DNA of 64,000 bases. Origin: CBDDBH01 sp965225625 (GTDB lineage Bacteria > Pseudomonadota > Gammaproteobacteria > JADZEE01). Shown one piece after another: positions 51,953 through 61,775 of the stretch. The DNA lies in NCBI GenBank assembly GCA_965225625.1, contig CBDDBH010000030.1:263425-327424 (forward strand). Direction: 5' to 3'. Position numbers and translations under genes: made by a program. Below the pieces are notes generated by a model. That model did not search any database and was not told the origin of the DNA. It saw nothing but the letters and a program-made list of their open reading frames with translations. Every line of letters starts with the position of its first letter. The stretch's first letter is position 1.

Positions 51953-54900
51953 TCACTCTGATGCCGAGATCAATCTGTGCGGTGCTTCAATAGTAAATGT
52001 TGTCGCGACCCCGGGAGTACTCTCAAATGTCAGCAAGCCACCAATATTTTCAAGCAGGTTTCTGGATACCGACAATCCGAGCCCTAAGCCGGGCGTGTTG
52101 GGTTTACCGCCCGAATAGAACGCCTCGAATATTCGCTCTGCCTCCGCAGGATTAATACCAGGACCATGGTCCGCCACGCTAATCGTGATTGTGTCGGTGG
52201 TTGAATCCGCCGTCAGCCGCACCTCGTCCCCTGGCATCGAGAACTTAATCGCGTTGGTAAGGACATTGAATAGCGCTTGGCGGACCACGCTATCCCGGAT
52301 CCGAACGACAATGCCTGCTGGTCGTTGCACCATGACCGACACTTGATGCTCCCGACTCATTGGTTCAAGCAAGAGCACCACATCGTCAACAAGTTCAGCG
52401 AACTCGATGTCCCGTTCGTTGTGCTCGACGGGACGGTACTGGTCGAGCAGCTGCCGTATGAGCGTTGAAATGCGATCGAGTTCGCGCTCGACCCGATCCG
52501 CGTAATCATAGTACTCGTAGTCGCGGGGAATGCCACCCTTGAGCAACAAAAATGAGTTTTTGATCCCTGCCAAGGGGTTGTTTATCTCATGGGCGATCCG
52601 AGCCACCATGCTGCCAGTGGCTGCCCATTTAGCCGACTCTTGAAGTGCCTGTTCCGCGTGCTTCTGTTCGGTGATGTCTTGAAGTGTGCCGAATAGGCGT
52701 CCGGGGTTGCCTTCAGCGTCGACCTCCGTCTCACCGAGCTCGTTTACCCACCGTGTTGCGCCAGAGCTTGTGACTATCCGGTATTCTAGATCCAGGCCCA
52801 TTTTGCGTTCGGACGCTTCAAGGTCCGCCTGGCGATAGCGTGCTCGATCATCAGGGTGCGCCAATTCCAAATCACCTTTGATCGACGAGGAAGCCTCTAG
52901 GGCTTCTTCGATGGTCATCTCGAATATGTCGGCATATTGCTGCGAACACGAAAGCAAGCGCTCGGCCTTTTCGTCCCACTCCCAATGGCCTAGTTTCCCT
53001 AGTCTCGCAGCTTCTTGATAGAGGGCGTCGGTTCTCTGAAGTTCGCTTTCCGCTCGCGTGCGAGCCGTGATGTCCTGCAATGTCCCGAAACTCCGCAAGG
53101 CCTTGCGACCCTCATGAAATTCGATATGGCCTACTTCGTGAACATGCCGTACGGCACCGGTGCTGGTAATGATCCGGTATTCAATATCTATACCGTATAG
53201 TTTCTTCACAGCGGCATTATTGACCCGGGCATAGCGCTCGCGATCATCCGGATGGATCAAGTTGCGTACGCCTTGCCAAGTTGAGGATGCCGCAAGTACT
53301 TCCTCGACCGTCATGTCAAAAATTCGGGCGTACTGCTCCGAACAGGAGATCAACCGATTTACCTTCTCGTCCCATTCCCAGTAGCCTAGCTGCCCGACTT
53401 GCTCGGCCAGCTCATAGCGAGCGATGCCCCTATTCAGCGTATCTTCAGTCTGCTTGCGCGCGGTAATGTCCTGGACTTGACCCACGGTGTAGAGTGGGTC
53501 GCCACTTGCATCGCGAACGAGCGATACAACGATTTGCCCCCATATGACCGAGCCGTCTTTCCGCACATAGCGCTTTTCAGTTTCGAATACGCCGCTCGGC
53601 TCAGCCAGGAGGCGTTCGAGATAGGTGCTTGCCAGCGGTGCGTCGTCCGGATGGGTGAGCTGCTTCACTGTTTTACCCACCAGGTCGTTCTCACCCAAAC
53701 GATAACCGAAGATGTGATGGAATGCGGGGTTCGCTCGCATGAGCTGCCCTTGCAAGTCAAACCGCGCGATACCGAGTGGGGCATTGTCAAACAGGGCTTT
53801 GTAATCAGATTCACTATCTCGAAGTGCATCTTCCGCGTGCTTACGGTGTGTGATATTGCGCACGTTGATGATGACACCGGCTATCCCTTCCGCATCTCTA
53901 TAGGGCTCGTAGTGCGCTTCCATGTAACGCTCGCCGAGCTTTGGGTAGTCGAGCCAATATTCGCTCACCACCGATTCGCCTTGCACGGCACGATCAATCA
54001 GCGGCTTTAACTTCTTCTCGAATACTTCGATCCCTGCCAAATCAGCTATGCATTTCCCTATAAACGACTCTTTGGTCCCGCCAAAGGCCTGCACGTAGCC
54101 GGTGTTTACCGTCAAATAGCGATAGTTCCTATCGACAACGGAGTTCAAATCGAGGGACGTATCGACAATCTCTTCAGAGAGTCTGAGTCTATTTTCGGTT
54201 TTCCTTCGCGCGTCTATCTCTCTCTTTCGTGCAACAATTTCATCCTCCAGCGCGGCCGTTCGCTGGCGCACCCGTGTCTCTAGTATCTTATTTAGTGTTT
54301 TCGTGACGTGTTGTGCGGCCACTAACTTTGCAGCCAAGTTCATGTTGTCCTCCTCGGTCGCGAAGTTCCGCAGAAAGTCTTGCTGCGCGTTCAACGCGAT
54401 AGAGGTGACAAAACCCAGAAAAATCAGCAGAGCGCCACCGAGCACCACCATCGGCGCGTTGCCAACCAGCAACACGTAAACGGCGTACGGCAAGAGCGCT
54501 GGCGTTGAAAACGCGAAAACCGAGCGCACGTGCGTTGAAAACGCAACGACCGCGCCAGCGACGAGCGCGACGATACCGAAACCCACCAACGCGCTGTAGA
54601 TCGGCATGCCAGCCGGCGGTAATAGGATCCCACCGAGACCCCACACCGTACCGCTGATGAACAGGGTCCCATCGAATCGATTTATCCACCCACTCGCCGA
54701 AACGGCGTCGTCCGGTTTAGTCCGATGGCGCCAAAGGAGTATTAATCGGACGGCTACCGTCAACACAACCAACGCTACCCAGCGCAACAGGAGCGTGTGG
54801 GAGGTCACCGGCCATAGCAAACTCACGACCACCAACGCCGTCGCGACCGAGCCCCACACCCCCAGGCGTGCGTGCCGTCCAAAAAGCAACTTACACTGCC

Positions 54901-55099
54901 GTTCCTTGAGGCGATCATTGGCCTCGGTGACGACTTGCGTCGGATCCGCGGAGGCGGCGTCTGTGGTTGGCCGATCGCTGCCTGTCGACTCATTTAGAGA
55001 TAGATCAGCTGGGGCATTGCTGTCACCCGTTCCACCGGCCGATAGCGGCTCGGCATCGTCGCGGTCCAGTCTGGCCTTCAATAGATCAATAACAGTCAC
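51953..55099 (-). CDS. Large multi-PAS membrane histidine kinase
   Basis: A 1048-residue sensor kinase. A hydrophilic N-terminal 75 residues lead into about six transmembrane helices (about 80-245) and a coiled coil. Four PAS domains follow, the third and fourth of which are very alike (LGYWEWDEKVNRLISCSEQY and LGHWEWDEKAERLLSCSQQY), indicating internal duplication. The HisKA box is ARIAHEINNPLAG (His about residue 837), and the HATPase domain contains NAIKFSMPGDE, DHGPGINPAE and GLGLGLSVS. No receiver domain is attached. The start is GTG at 55099. A strong hairpin ends just upstream. A remnant of a related kinase is at 61150-61652. Confidence 0.93.
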   Translation of the reverse strand: MTVIDLLKARLDRDDAEPLSAGGTGDSNAPADLSLNESTGSDRPTTDAASADPTQVVTEANDRLKERQCKLLFGRHARLGVWGSVATALVVVSLLWPVTSHTLLLRWVALVVLTVAVRLILLWRHRTKPDDAVSASGWINRFDGTLFISGTVWGLGGILLPPAGMPIYSALVGFGIVALVAGAVVAFSTHVRSVFAFSTPALLPYAVYVLLVGNAPMVVLGGALLIFLGFVTSIALNAQQDFLRNFATEEDNMNLAAKLVAAQHVTKTLNKILETRVRQRTAALEDEIVARKREIDARRKTENRLRLSEEIVDTSLDLNSVVDRNYRYLTVNTGYVQAFGGTKESFIGKCIADLAGIEVFEKKLKPLIDRAVQGESVVSEYWLDYPKLGERYMEAHYEPYRDAEGIAGVIINVRNITHRKHAEDALRDSESDYKALFDNAPLGIARFDLQGQLMRANPAFHHIFGYRLGENDLVGKTVKQLTHPDDAPLASTYLERLLAEPSGVFETEKRYVRKDGSVIWGQIVVSLVRDASGDPLYTVGQVQDITARKQTEDTLNRGIARYELAEQVGQLGYWEWDEKVNRLISCSEQYARIFDMTVEEVLAASSTWQGVRNLIHPDDRERYARVNNAAVKKLYGIDIEYRIITSTGAVRHVHEVGHIEFHEGRKALRSFGTLQDITARTRAESELQRTDALYQEAARLGKLGHWEWDEKAERLLSCSQQYADIFEMTIEEALEASSSIKGDLELAHPDDRARYRQADLEASERKMGLDLEYRIVTSSGATRWVNELGETEVDAEGNPGRLFGTLQDITEQKHAEQALQESAKWAATGSMVARIAHEINNPLAGIKNSFLLLKGGIPRDYEYYDYADRVERELDRISTLIRQLLDQYRPVEHNERDIEFAELVDDVVLLLEPMSREHQVSVMVQRPAGIVVRIRDSVVRQALFNVLTNAIKFSMPGDEVRLTADSTTDTITISVADHGPGINPAEAERIFEAFYSGGKPNTPGLGLGLSVSRNLLENIGGLLTFESTPGVATTFTIEAPHRLISASE

Positions 55100-55111
55100 A
55101 ATCCGTTATCC

Positions 55112-55190
55112 AAAAAAAAAGGCACAACCACCGATAACCATGCCAGGTTACCCGTGGTTGTGCCTTCGGCTGACAGCCCCAAAAGCTGTC
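55112..55190 (-). terminator. Strong stem-loop with T-run just upstream of the histidine kinase
   Basis: Read on the minus strand, a small hairpin (GACAGC/GCTGTC, 55172-55190) is followed by a 13-bp stem AAGGCACAACCAC/GTGGTTGTGCCTT (55119-55166), with a second inner stem, and then a run of nine T. This is the form of an intrinsic terminator. The T-run ends only 12 nt before the GTG start of the kinase. It may be an attenuator in the kinase leader, or a terminator for a vanished upstream gene. Confidence 0.6.
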
Positions 55191-55476
55191 CGTCAAGGGG
55201 CGCTATGGTATGCGCACAAGTTGGACTCTAGAGCCTTAGATTATTGATAGCAACTGTTCGGGCCGTTCATGGACGACTTCGACCTACGCCTACGACGGGC
55301 AGCACCGGGAAGGTCAGGGTGAGCCTGTATCACCAATGGATCGTCTTGGCCAACCAAGGTAAGTTTTGTAGCGTTCAGCCGGATGCCGCGGTAGACGGCA
55401 GCGGACGATGCTACGGAGTCACGGGAAAGTCAGAGCGGACATTGGATTACCAGTGCTTCAACCGGCCGGTTGGGGT
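55191..55476. other. Intergenic DNA left of the IS1182-type element
   Basis: About 290 bases with no credible gene. The sequence has GC-rich short motifs that could be debris of intergenic repeats. The promoter of the histidine kinase, if it lies upstream of the hairpin, would be here. Confidence 0.4.
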
Positions 55477-57089
55477 CTATTGTGTTGAAAAAGGCAGTGA
55501 TTGATAGGAACTAACTGCGTTTCGTTTGATCAGATCCCACAACAGTATTTTTGTGGGGAACGGATCGATGATGGGACACCTTCCGGCGGGTCAAAATCAA
55601 CTGTTCTACGATCTGTGCATTGAATCGTACGTGCCCGCGCAGCACGTGTTGCGCAAAATAGACCACTTCCTCGACTTTGGTGATATGCGCGAACACTTGA
55701 CGCCGTTTTACAGCGCGATTGGTCGTTCCTCAATCGACCCAGAGTTGATGGTACGCATGCTACTCGTTGGATACTGTTTCGGGATCCGGTCTGAACGCCG
55801 GCTGTGCGAAGAGGTACATCTCAATTTAGCCTATCGATGGTTCTGCCGACTAGGCTTAGAAGATCAAGTCCCCAATCACTCAACATTCTCGAAGAATCGC
55901 CACGGTCGATTCCGCGACTGCGAGTTGTTTCGCTTCGTGTTCGAGTCGGTCGTCGAACGGTGCATCGATGAAGGGTTGGTCGGTGGCGAAGGCTTTGCTG
56001 TCGATGCGAGTATCATCAAGGCGGATGCGAACCGCGCCCGGGGTTTACCCGGCGAAGCAGGCGTCGATTGGGAACGGCCAGGACGAAAGACGCGTGCGGT
56101 GCGCGAATATCTCGACGCGCTCGACAATGAGGAGCAAGCCATCACAGCGCACGAAGCAACGCGTAAGGCCATCTCGTTGACCGATCCGGCGACATGTTGG
56201 ACGAGTGCGTCGGGTGGCCCCGCCTTCTACGCCTATTCGACGAATTACCTCATCGACATCGACGCCACGATCATCGTCGGTACGCAAGGCTCATCAGCGA
56301 CGCTCAGGGAAGAATCCAAAGCGGCACGTTCGATGATTGATCGAACTGAAACGCGTTTTAACATCAAACCCAAACGGCTCATCGGCGACACCGCATATGG
56401 CAACGCACAGATGCTGGGCTGGTTAGTCGAAGACAAACAGATAACCCCACACATTGCGGTCCTAGACAAATCTGCCGGCAAGGACGGGGAATTGGGTAGG
56501 GCTGATTTTACGTGGGAGCCCGAGGCGGACCGCTATGTGTGTCCGGCGGGGAATACCTTGGAGCGCAATCGACGCAAATCCAAAAAGCAGCGTAACGACA
56601 TCACCAAAGCAAACACGATCATTTATCGCGCTGGAGAGCCTAACTGTCGATCGTGCGCGATGAAACCCCAATGCTGCCCGAATGCGCCGACTCGTAAGAT
56701 CCGCCGTTCGATTCACGAAGATGCGCGGGATCTAGCTCGGTCGTTGGCGACGACTGAAGCGTATGAGCAGTCACGTCATGACCGCAAGAAAGTTGAAATG
56801 TCGTTCGCACATCTGAAGAACATCATGCGCTTCGATCGTCTTCGTCTAAGAGGCCCGAACGGTGCCGAAGATGAGTTCTTACTTGCGGCCACCGTTCAGA
56901 ATCTCAGAAAACTCGCAAAACTCGCGGCGCAAACCCCATCGAAGGCAACGGTAATGACCTGACCATATCTATATCGTGGAGGTCTACGTCATTGACCCGA
57001 TCAACAAACATCATCCTGCTGCAGATCGAGAATAAAATGACCGGCAAGGCGAGAGCTATATTTTACGACAGCCTTTTTCAACACAATAG
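55477..57089 (+). mobile_element. IS1182-family insertion sequence
   Basis: Terminal inverted repeats CTATTGTGTTGAAAAAGGC (55477-55495) and GCCTTTTTCAACACAATAG (57071-57089) match over 19 of 19 bases and bracket one transposase gene. The total of about 1.6 kb is normal for the family. I could not identify a clear target duplication, and the outermost bases of the ends may be one to three nucleotides further out. Confidence 0.9.
55568..56962 (+). CDS. IS1182-family transposase
   Basis: A DDE transposase of about 464 residues. The N-terminal DUF772-like region shows RSSIDPELMVRMLLVGYC and SERRLCEEVHLNLAYRWF. The catalytic region has FAVDASIIKADANR (first Asp), IGDTAYGNAQML (second Asp) and a C-terminal EAYEQSRHDRKKVEMSFAHLK (Glu region). 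A zinc-ribbon-like set of cysteines (CPAGN, CRSCAMKPQCCP) lies before the last part. The frame is open from 55526 but ATG 55568 is the likely start. It appears intact. Confidence 0.93.
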   Translation: MMGHLPAGQNQLFYDLCIESYVPAQHVLRKIDHFLDFGDMREHLTPFYSAIGRSSIDPELMVRMLLVGYCFGIRSERRLCEEVHLNLAYRWFCRLGLEDQVPNHSTFSKNRHGRFRDCELFRFVFESVVERCIDEGLVGGEGFAVDASIIKADANRARGLPGEAGVDWERPGRKTRAVREYLDALDNEEQAITAHEATRKAISLTDPATCWTSASGGPAFYAYSTNYLIDIDATIIVGTQGSSATLREESKAARSMIDRTETRFNIKPKRLIGDTAYGNAQMLGWLVEDKQITPHIAVLDKSAGKDGELGRADFTWEPEADRYVCPAGNTLERNRRKSKKQRNDITKANTIIYRAGEPNCRSCAMKPQCCPNAPTRKIRRSIHEDARDLARSLATTEAYEQSRHDRKKVEMSFAHLKNIMRFDRLRLRGPNGAEDEFLLAATVQNLRKLAKLAAQTPSKATVMT

Positions 57090-57430
57090 GTCGACAAGAG
57101 CCGGAAGGGTGGCAAGTTTGGCGGCAGACAACTAACAACATCAAACACAGACGGCAGCATAGTTCAGGCATCACAATCGAAATGCTCCGGCCCTTGTCCT
57201 TAACCGAGCAGCGATGATGACTCAATCCATTGGATTCTGCTGCCCCAGACCGAGTACGTTTGGGGGCGGTGCTGTCGATCGGCGCCGCGCATGCCGACCC
57301 TCGTTGACCGCCGACGATGCGGTGCGTCCGTGTGGGTCAGCGCGGATGCTTTGAGTCCAATATCGACCGCTGGGCCGTAAGTACAAACAACCGCAGGCGT
57401 AGCGTAAACGGCGTGCCTATGGCCCGCCCG
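57090..57430. other. Intergenic DNA between the IS and the S8 protease gene
   Basis: About 340 bases with no supported gene. A GC-rich segment near 57250-57280 (GCCCCAGA...TTTGGGGGC) could form a weak hairpin, but it has no T-run and is not called as a terminator. Confidence 0.4.
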
Positions 57431-59890
57431 TCAGCACTTCCCCTTTGCAGCCTTGGCTGGTGGGCAGTTGCCGCCGCCGCCCGTATCGCCACCGTCGCCC
57501 GAGCCGCTAGAACCCGAGGTCTTGCCCCTGTTCTTAGCCTGCAACTGCGCTGTCGCGGTATCTGTTGTGCCTTTGCTATCTGTTACGGTCAGCTTAACGG
57601 TGTAGGTGCCAGCGGCGGCATAACTGTGGATGATCGTCGCGCCACTGTCGGTGCGGTCATCGCCGAAATCCCAGCTATACGCATCGATAGTGCCGTCATC
57701 GGTGGAACCGGAGGCATCGAGGCTGCAGTTAAGCCGGTTGCAGGAGAAGGTAAAAGAAGCGCTGGGTGACGCGTTGGAGGGCGGTCCACTCACCGTCACT
57801 GTCTGGCCTATGGCATCAGAAGCGCCTGCATTGTCCGTCACCGTCAACATCACGGTATAGGCGCCCGCTGCGGCATAAATATGGGCCGGGTCTTGCACGC
57901 TGGATCCGCCGCCGTCTCCAAAGGCCCAGCTCCATTGCGAAATCGTGCCGTCGCTGTCACTGCTTTGGTCCGTGAACTGCACGTCGAGGTTGATGGGACT
58001 CCAGGTGAAGTCGGCGTTAGGGGGCGCATTCACCGCGCCGATCCCCGCGACCGCCTGATCGGCCTGTATGAGCCCATAGCCGCTGTCGTGGTCGAATCCC
58101 GCCCCCAGCATATCGATAGCGGTCGATTCCAGCGTGGCCTGTACCGCAGCCGGCGTCGCGGCAGGATTCTCCTCGAACATCAGCGCCGCAACGCCGGCCG
58201 CATGCGGCGCGGCAGCCGAGGTCCCGGAAAAATCCGGGATACCATCGCCGTCGCGATCACTACTGGGATAGAAAAAAGTGGTGTTAACGCCGTCCGGCGC
58301 CACGATCTCGGGTTTCGCGCGTACCTCCGGCGCCGACAGGAGCGTTCCGTCCGAGGCGAACAGGATCGGCGTTTCACCCGCTGAGGAAAAGGACTCGAGC
58401 TGCGGCGGGTTGGTACCAAATTCCGGCGTGTCCTGGTAGTAGGCCGCGCCGACTGCCACCGCACCGGCAGCGTTGGCATGGCCATAGAGGGTTCCGCTGT
58501 TAGTGGCGTATTCATCAATCGAGGCGCTGCCAAACAACACCGTTTTCATCAAGCCAGGCTGTGGGCCATCCCAGTGCGCAATGACGAGTTTGAATACTGC
58601 GGGGTTGGTTGGTACGAAAAGGCCGTCATTGCAAAACGTCATGATCTCGACCGGCTCTCCCGTCGGGATGTTTTCGTGCGCGTCGTAAGCGACGATCCAC
58701 GCCTCGCTGTCATCTAACAACCACACGTCGAGATCGTTCTGCGTGCCCGTTCCCGCGGCCGCCGAACCAAATGGGGAATCCCACTGTACCGAGAAGATGG
58801 CACACTGCCCTGCGGGGATAGTGTGTTCCTGCATCGTGTCTTTTAAGGATCCCGGATCGAAGTCATGCATGAACCCAGCCGAGTACAACACCCCGCCGAT
58901 ATCGATGAGAAGCTCCTCGCCGCTATTGACAAAATCGTGCTCATAACTATCGCGCGCCTGGTTCCCAGCCGCCGAAAAATAGGCGACACCCATGCCCTTC
59001 ACCTGATCAACAGCCTGCGCGATCGTGCCATCCATAAACATCGGCTCGCCCAAATAGATCACGTCATCGACGATCACGCGGGCGCCCGCATCGGCAAGAT
59101 CGACGATGCCGTTAGCAAAGCCGGCGAAACCATTGAAAGCGGTGTGGAAGGCCAGATCCGCGCCGGGCGCCACATCGTTAACAATCTGCAGCATGGCGCG
59201 CCCTTCGTCCGTGCAGGGTTGTGGGGAGATAATATCCCCGCAATTAGCGCTGTCATCAAGGACCTGCACGCCATCGATCGGCAGATCACCGCTGGCAACG
59301 TCGGCTGCCGCCCCGCCCTGATGGTTGTAACTGTCGGAGAGAACGCCCACTTTGACACCGGCTCCGCTGACGCCATGCACACTGCGTGCGATATCGGAGA
59401 GCTGCGCGGCATCACCCTGGCTGGTCACACTGCCGGCATTAGTCATCGGGATCGAGGCTGATAATGCACGTAGGCTATCCAGCTCCGCTGACCGGCGAAT
59501 GGCGCCCATTGGCAGCCAACCCGATACGGTGTTACCGAAACGGGATCCCGCGTGCAGTCCGAGTCGGTTCAGATCCGACAACAAATGTTCCCCATCCGTC
59601 GAGGCTCTAGCATCGACCAGCACCCTGCCTTTCGCTACACGCAGCAAGCGATGATTCGGTTGGAATGGAACACCCGGCATCGTGCGTTGGTGATCCTCGA
59701 ATTCCAGGTGGGTTTTGAGTAACGCGCCATCGATTTTGGCAAGCGCCCCACCCGGCTTCACTGCATGAATGCCTGGATGGGTAGCCGGTAGCCGCACCGC
59801 CTCCATGCCAACCGCAACGGGCGTAGCTATCATTATCGCTATCAAGTGGAGGATATTCAGCGCGGGAAACGTGGCGGCTTTTGGTCGCAT
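57431..59890 (-). CDS. Secreted S8/S53-like serine peptidase with two PKD domains
   Basis: An 819-residue exported protein with a hydrophobic N terminus (about residues 13-30) and a propeptide-like region. The peptidase domain (about 165-610) has the Asp in VGVLSDSYNHQGG and the Ser in FSGTSAAAPHAAGVAALM. In place of the subtilisin His motif there is DEGRAMLQIVNDVAPGADL, which suggests a Glu in the triad as in S53-like members. Two PKD domains follow, each with WxFGD (SWAFGDGGG, SWDFGDDRT) and AAGTYTV-type strands. The tail is Gly/Ser-rich with two cysteines and may be an anchoring signal. An AAGGA ribosome site is seen. Confidence 0.88.
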   Translation of the reverse strand: MRPKAATFPALNILHLIAIMIATPVAVGMEAVRLPATHPGIHAVKPGGALAKIDGALLKTHLEFEDHQRTMPGVPFQPNHRLLRVAKGRVLVDARASTDGEHLLSDLNRLGLHAGSRFGNTVSGWLPMGAIRRSAELDSLRALSASIPMTNAGSVTSQGDAAQLSDIARSVHGVSGAGVKVGVLSDSYNHQGGAAADVASGDLPIDGVQVLDDSANCGDIISPQPCTDEGRAMLQIVNDVAPGADLAFHTAFNGFAGFANGIVDLADAGARVIVDDVIYLGEPMFMDGTIAQAVDQVKGMGVAYFSAAGNQARDSYEHDFVNSGEELLIDIGGVLYSAGFMHDFDPGSLKDTMQEHTIPAGQCAIFSVQWDSPFGSAAAGTGTQNDLDVWLLDDSEAWIVAYDAHENIPTGEPVEIMTFCNDGLFVPTNPAVFKLVIAHWDGPQPGLMKTVLFGSASIDEYATNSGTLYGHANAAGAVAVGAAYYQDTPEFGTNPPQLESFSSAGETPILFASDGTLLSAPEVRAKPEIVAPDGVNTTFFYPSSDRDGDGIPDFSGTSAAAPHAAGVAALMFEENPAATPAAVQATLESTAIDMLGAGFDHDSGYGLIQADQAVAGIGAVNAPPNADFTWSPINLDVQFTDQSSDSDGTISQWSWAFGDGGGSSVQDPAHIYAAAGAYTVMLTVTDNAGASDAIGQTVTVSGPPSNASPSASFTFSCNRLNCSLDASGSTDDGTIDAYSWDFGDDRTDSGATIIHSYAAAGTYTVKLTVTDSKGTTDTATAQLQAKNRGKTSGSSGSGDGGDTGGGGNCPPAKAAKGKC

Positions 59891-60297
59891 GGAGACGTCC
59901 TTACCTGTGGTAAATTTAATTAAAGATGTGGTTGTTCAGCGAAACTCTTTAGTGCGTCCCACCGGTCATCAAGATACCGCACAACGCCATCTTACTTATC
60001 GTCATCTCTGACTGATGCAAGATCCGTGCTAAGACATTGGATTGTTAGCTGCGCCGCAGATCCGTAGCGGAAATGACGGTTTGGCGTTAGCGTTTAGTGA
60101 CGACAGTCACAAATTCGCAGCTGCAATGTCTGGGGTTAGTCAGGTAACACTTCGGATTTAGTACCGCCGTGTCGTCGATTTGCGACGCGCAACGTGCCCA
60201 AACCAATTTCTAAAAAGGGGTTGCCGGATAAGCGATCCGGCAGGTCCGTTATGCCTCAAAGCGACCTTTTGGCATCAAAGGCTCGCTTCGTGGCCGG

Positions 60298-60368
60298 CTC
60301 CGGAAATAAGCAACCGCGTGAGCGTTCGCTCGATTCAACAATTCCGCTAATGCCTCCTTGCGGCCACA
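60298..60368 (+). repeat. 71-bp direct repeat, copy 1
   Basis: This copy runs from CTCCGGAAATAAGC to CTTGCGGCCACA and matches 60576-60646 at 64 of 71 positions. The last 22 bases are identical in both copies. No coding potential is obvious. Confidence 0.8.
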
Positions 60369-60575
60369 GGACTAAACCGCTCGCGCGGTAGGTGGGCTTC
60401 GTTTTTACCACGTCGACGAAGCTGAGCACCTCCCCAGCGTTAACCGGGGAAGGGCTCAGGAACGCGCACACTACGAAGATGCCCAGGTGATAGTGTTGCG
60501 GGTACGTTGGACGATACGCTGAGAGGAATAACGGACGTTCGAATCATTGTGCTGCGATGGTCCGGTTGGGGTCGA

Positions 60576-60646
60576 CTCCGGAAATACGCGACCGAATGAG
60601 CTTTCGCTCGCTTCAACAATTCTGCTAATGCCTCCTTGCGGCCACA
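60576..60646 (+). repeat. 71-bp direct repeat, copy 2
   Basis: The second copy lies 278 bp after the first and differs at seven positions. It ends about 75 bp before the IS91-type transposase remnant, so the repeat may belong to the DNA flanking that element. Confidence 0.8.
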
Positions 60647-60719
60647 ATCAGCCATTCGCGCTTCACGCTCGCAAGCTGAACAGAATGGTCAAAGCAGTCA
60701 CTCGCGCCAGCCTGCTTGG

Positions 60720-61130
60720 TCAGCGTTCCCACGCACGATGCGCGCTGTTGGGGGCGAACACACCATGGAATCGCGTCAGGTTGACTCGCGGTTTCGGCAC
60801 CAAGGCGACAAGCCGGGCGATGAAATCCAGCGGCTCGAAGATGACATGCGTGGTGCCATCGCGGTACGGGGTCTTGAGTTCGTAGCGCAGCTGGCCATTG
60901 CTCAGCTGCGACAGCCGCTTTTCCGACACCGCGGGCCGTGCGATGTAGCGGCATAATCGTTCCAATTTCTTGCGTTCGTCCTTCCTGGCTGCGACACCAG
61001 CGTGCAGCGAGAATCCAGCCACCTTGCCCACTGCGGCATCGAACGGCTCATTGCAACTCGGCAGAGTCTGCAAGGTGTACACCTTGCGGCCCGCGTGCGG
61101 GCCCACCGCGATGCGATACGTGATCGAGTG
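60720..61130 (-). pseudogene. IS91-family (Y2) transposase, C-terminal remnant
   Basis: The minus strand encodes ITYRIAVGPHAGRKVYTLQT, then RYIARPAVSEKRLSQL, RYELKTPYRDGTTHVIFEP and LVPKPRVNLTRFHGVFAPN. This is the C-terminal part of IS91/IS801-type transposases, which move by rolling-circle replication. The N-terminal HUH part is missing, and the similarity stops near 61130, where a histidine-kinase remnant begins on the other strand. The junction suggests the element, or a one-ended copy, inserted into that kinase gene. Confidence 0.8.
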
Positions 61131-61149
61131 GTCCAACGGCGCCGCTTCA

Positions 61150-61652
61150 AATATATCCACAGGCAGCCGGAGCAAGATGTCGAACTCGCGGGACTCATCG
61201 AAGACGTCGCGCTGTTACTGGATCCATCGTGCCGCCAACACCAGGTGGAGATTATCAGGCACCCGCCGCCTGCCGGGGTTTTTGGCCTCAGCGATGGTGT
61301 CGTCAGGCAAGTCCTATTCAACGTGCTTGGCAATGCCATCAAGTTCTCGCCGCCGGACGGCAACGTGACCGTGACGACACGCGTTGAACTCGGGCAGTTG
61401 ACAATTAGTATCACGGATCATGGGCCAGGCATTTTGCCCGCTGACGAAGAGCGGATTTTCGAGCCCTTTTACACGAACGCCCCGGCCGGTTCGACCAGCT
61501 TGGGCTTGGGTCTGCCGGTATCCAGGAATCTCCTGGAGGGTGTCGGCGGTTCTCTAGGCTTCGACAGTACACCGGGGAAGGCGACAACCTTCCATATTCG
61601 GATACCTGTTGTGCGCAAGGACGTTAACGGCAAGATCCAGTCTGTCGCTTAG
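61150..61652 (+). pseudogene. Histidine kinase C-terminal remnant
   Basis: The frame encodes DVELAGLIEDVALLLDPSC, then VVRQVLFNVLGNAIKFSPPD, ITDHGPGILPADEERIFEPF and LGLGLPVSRNLLEGVGGS. This is an HATPase_c domain closely similar to the end of the multi-PAS kinase at 51953-55099. The sensor and HisKA parts are absent, so no functional protein is expected. It abuts the IS91 remnant. Confidence 0.78.
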
Positions 61653-61775
61653 CAGGGCGTGACAGCGCGGCAACTTCAAATCGAGTGCTGAGAATCGTTT
61701 CAAACTGATCTCGCAGCCGGACTGTCTTTGTCATCGCGCCGGCCGGCTGATATTCACAAACCCAAGATTACCAGA

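Larger units (their letters stand above)
59891..60719. other. Repeat-bearing intergenic region
   Basis: About 830 bases with no gene that I can support. Two direct repeats of 71 bp (listed separately) and several GC-rich short hairpins occupy the right half. The left half contains the promoter region of the S8 peptidase. Confidence 0.5.

Noticed and set aside
55100..55260. c-di-GMP (GEMM) riboswitch upstream of the multi-PAS kinase
   Set aside because: The hairpins and GGTAACC stretch are superficially similar, but the conserved GEMM elements and their order are not found.
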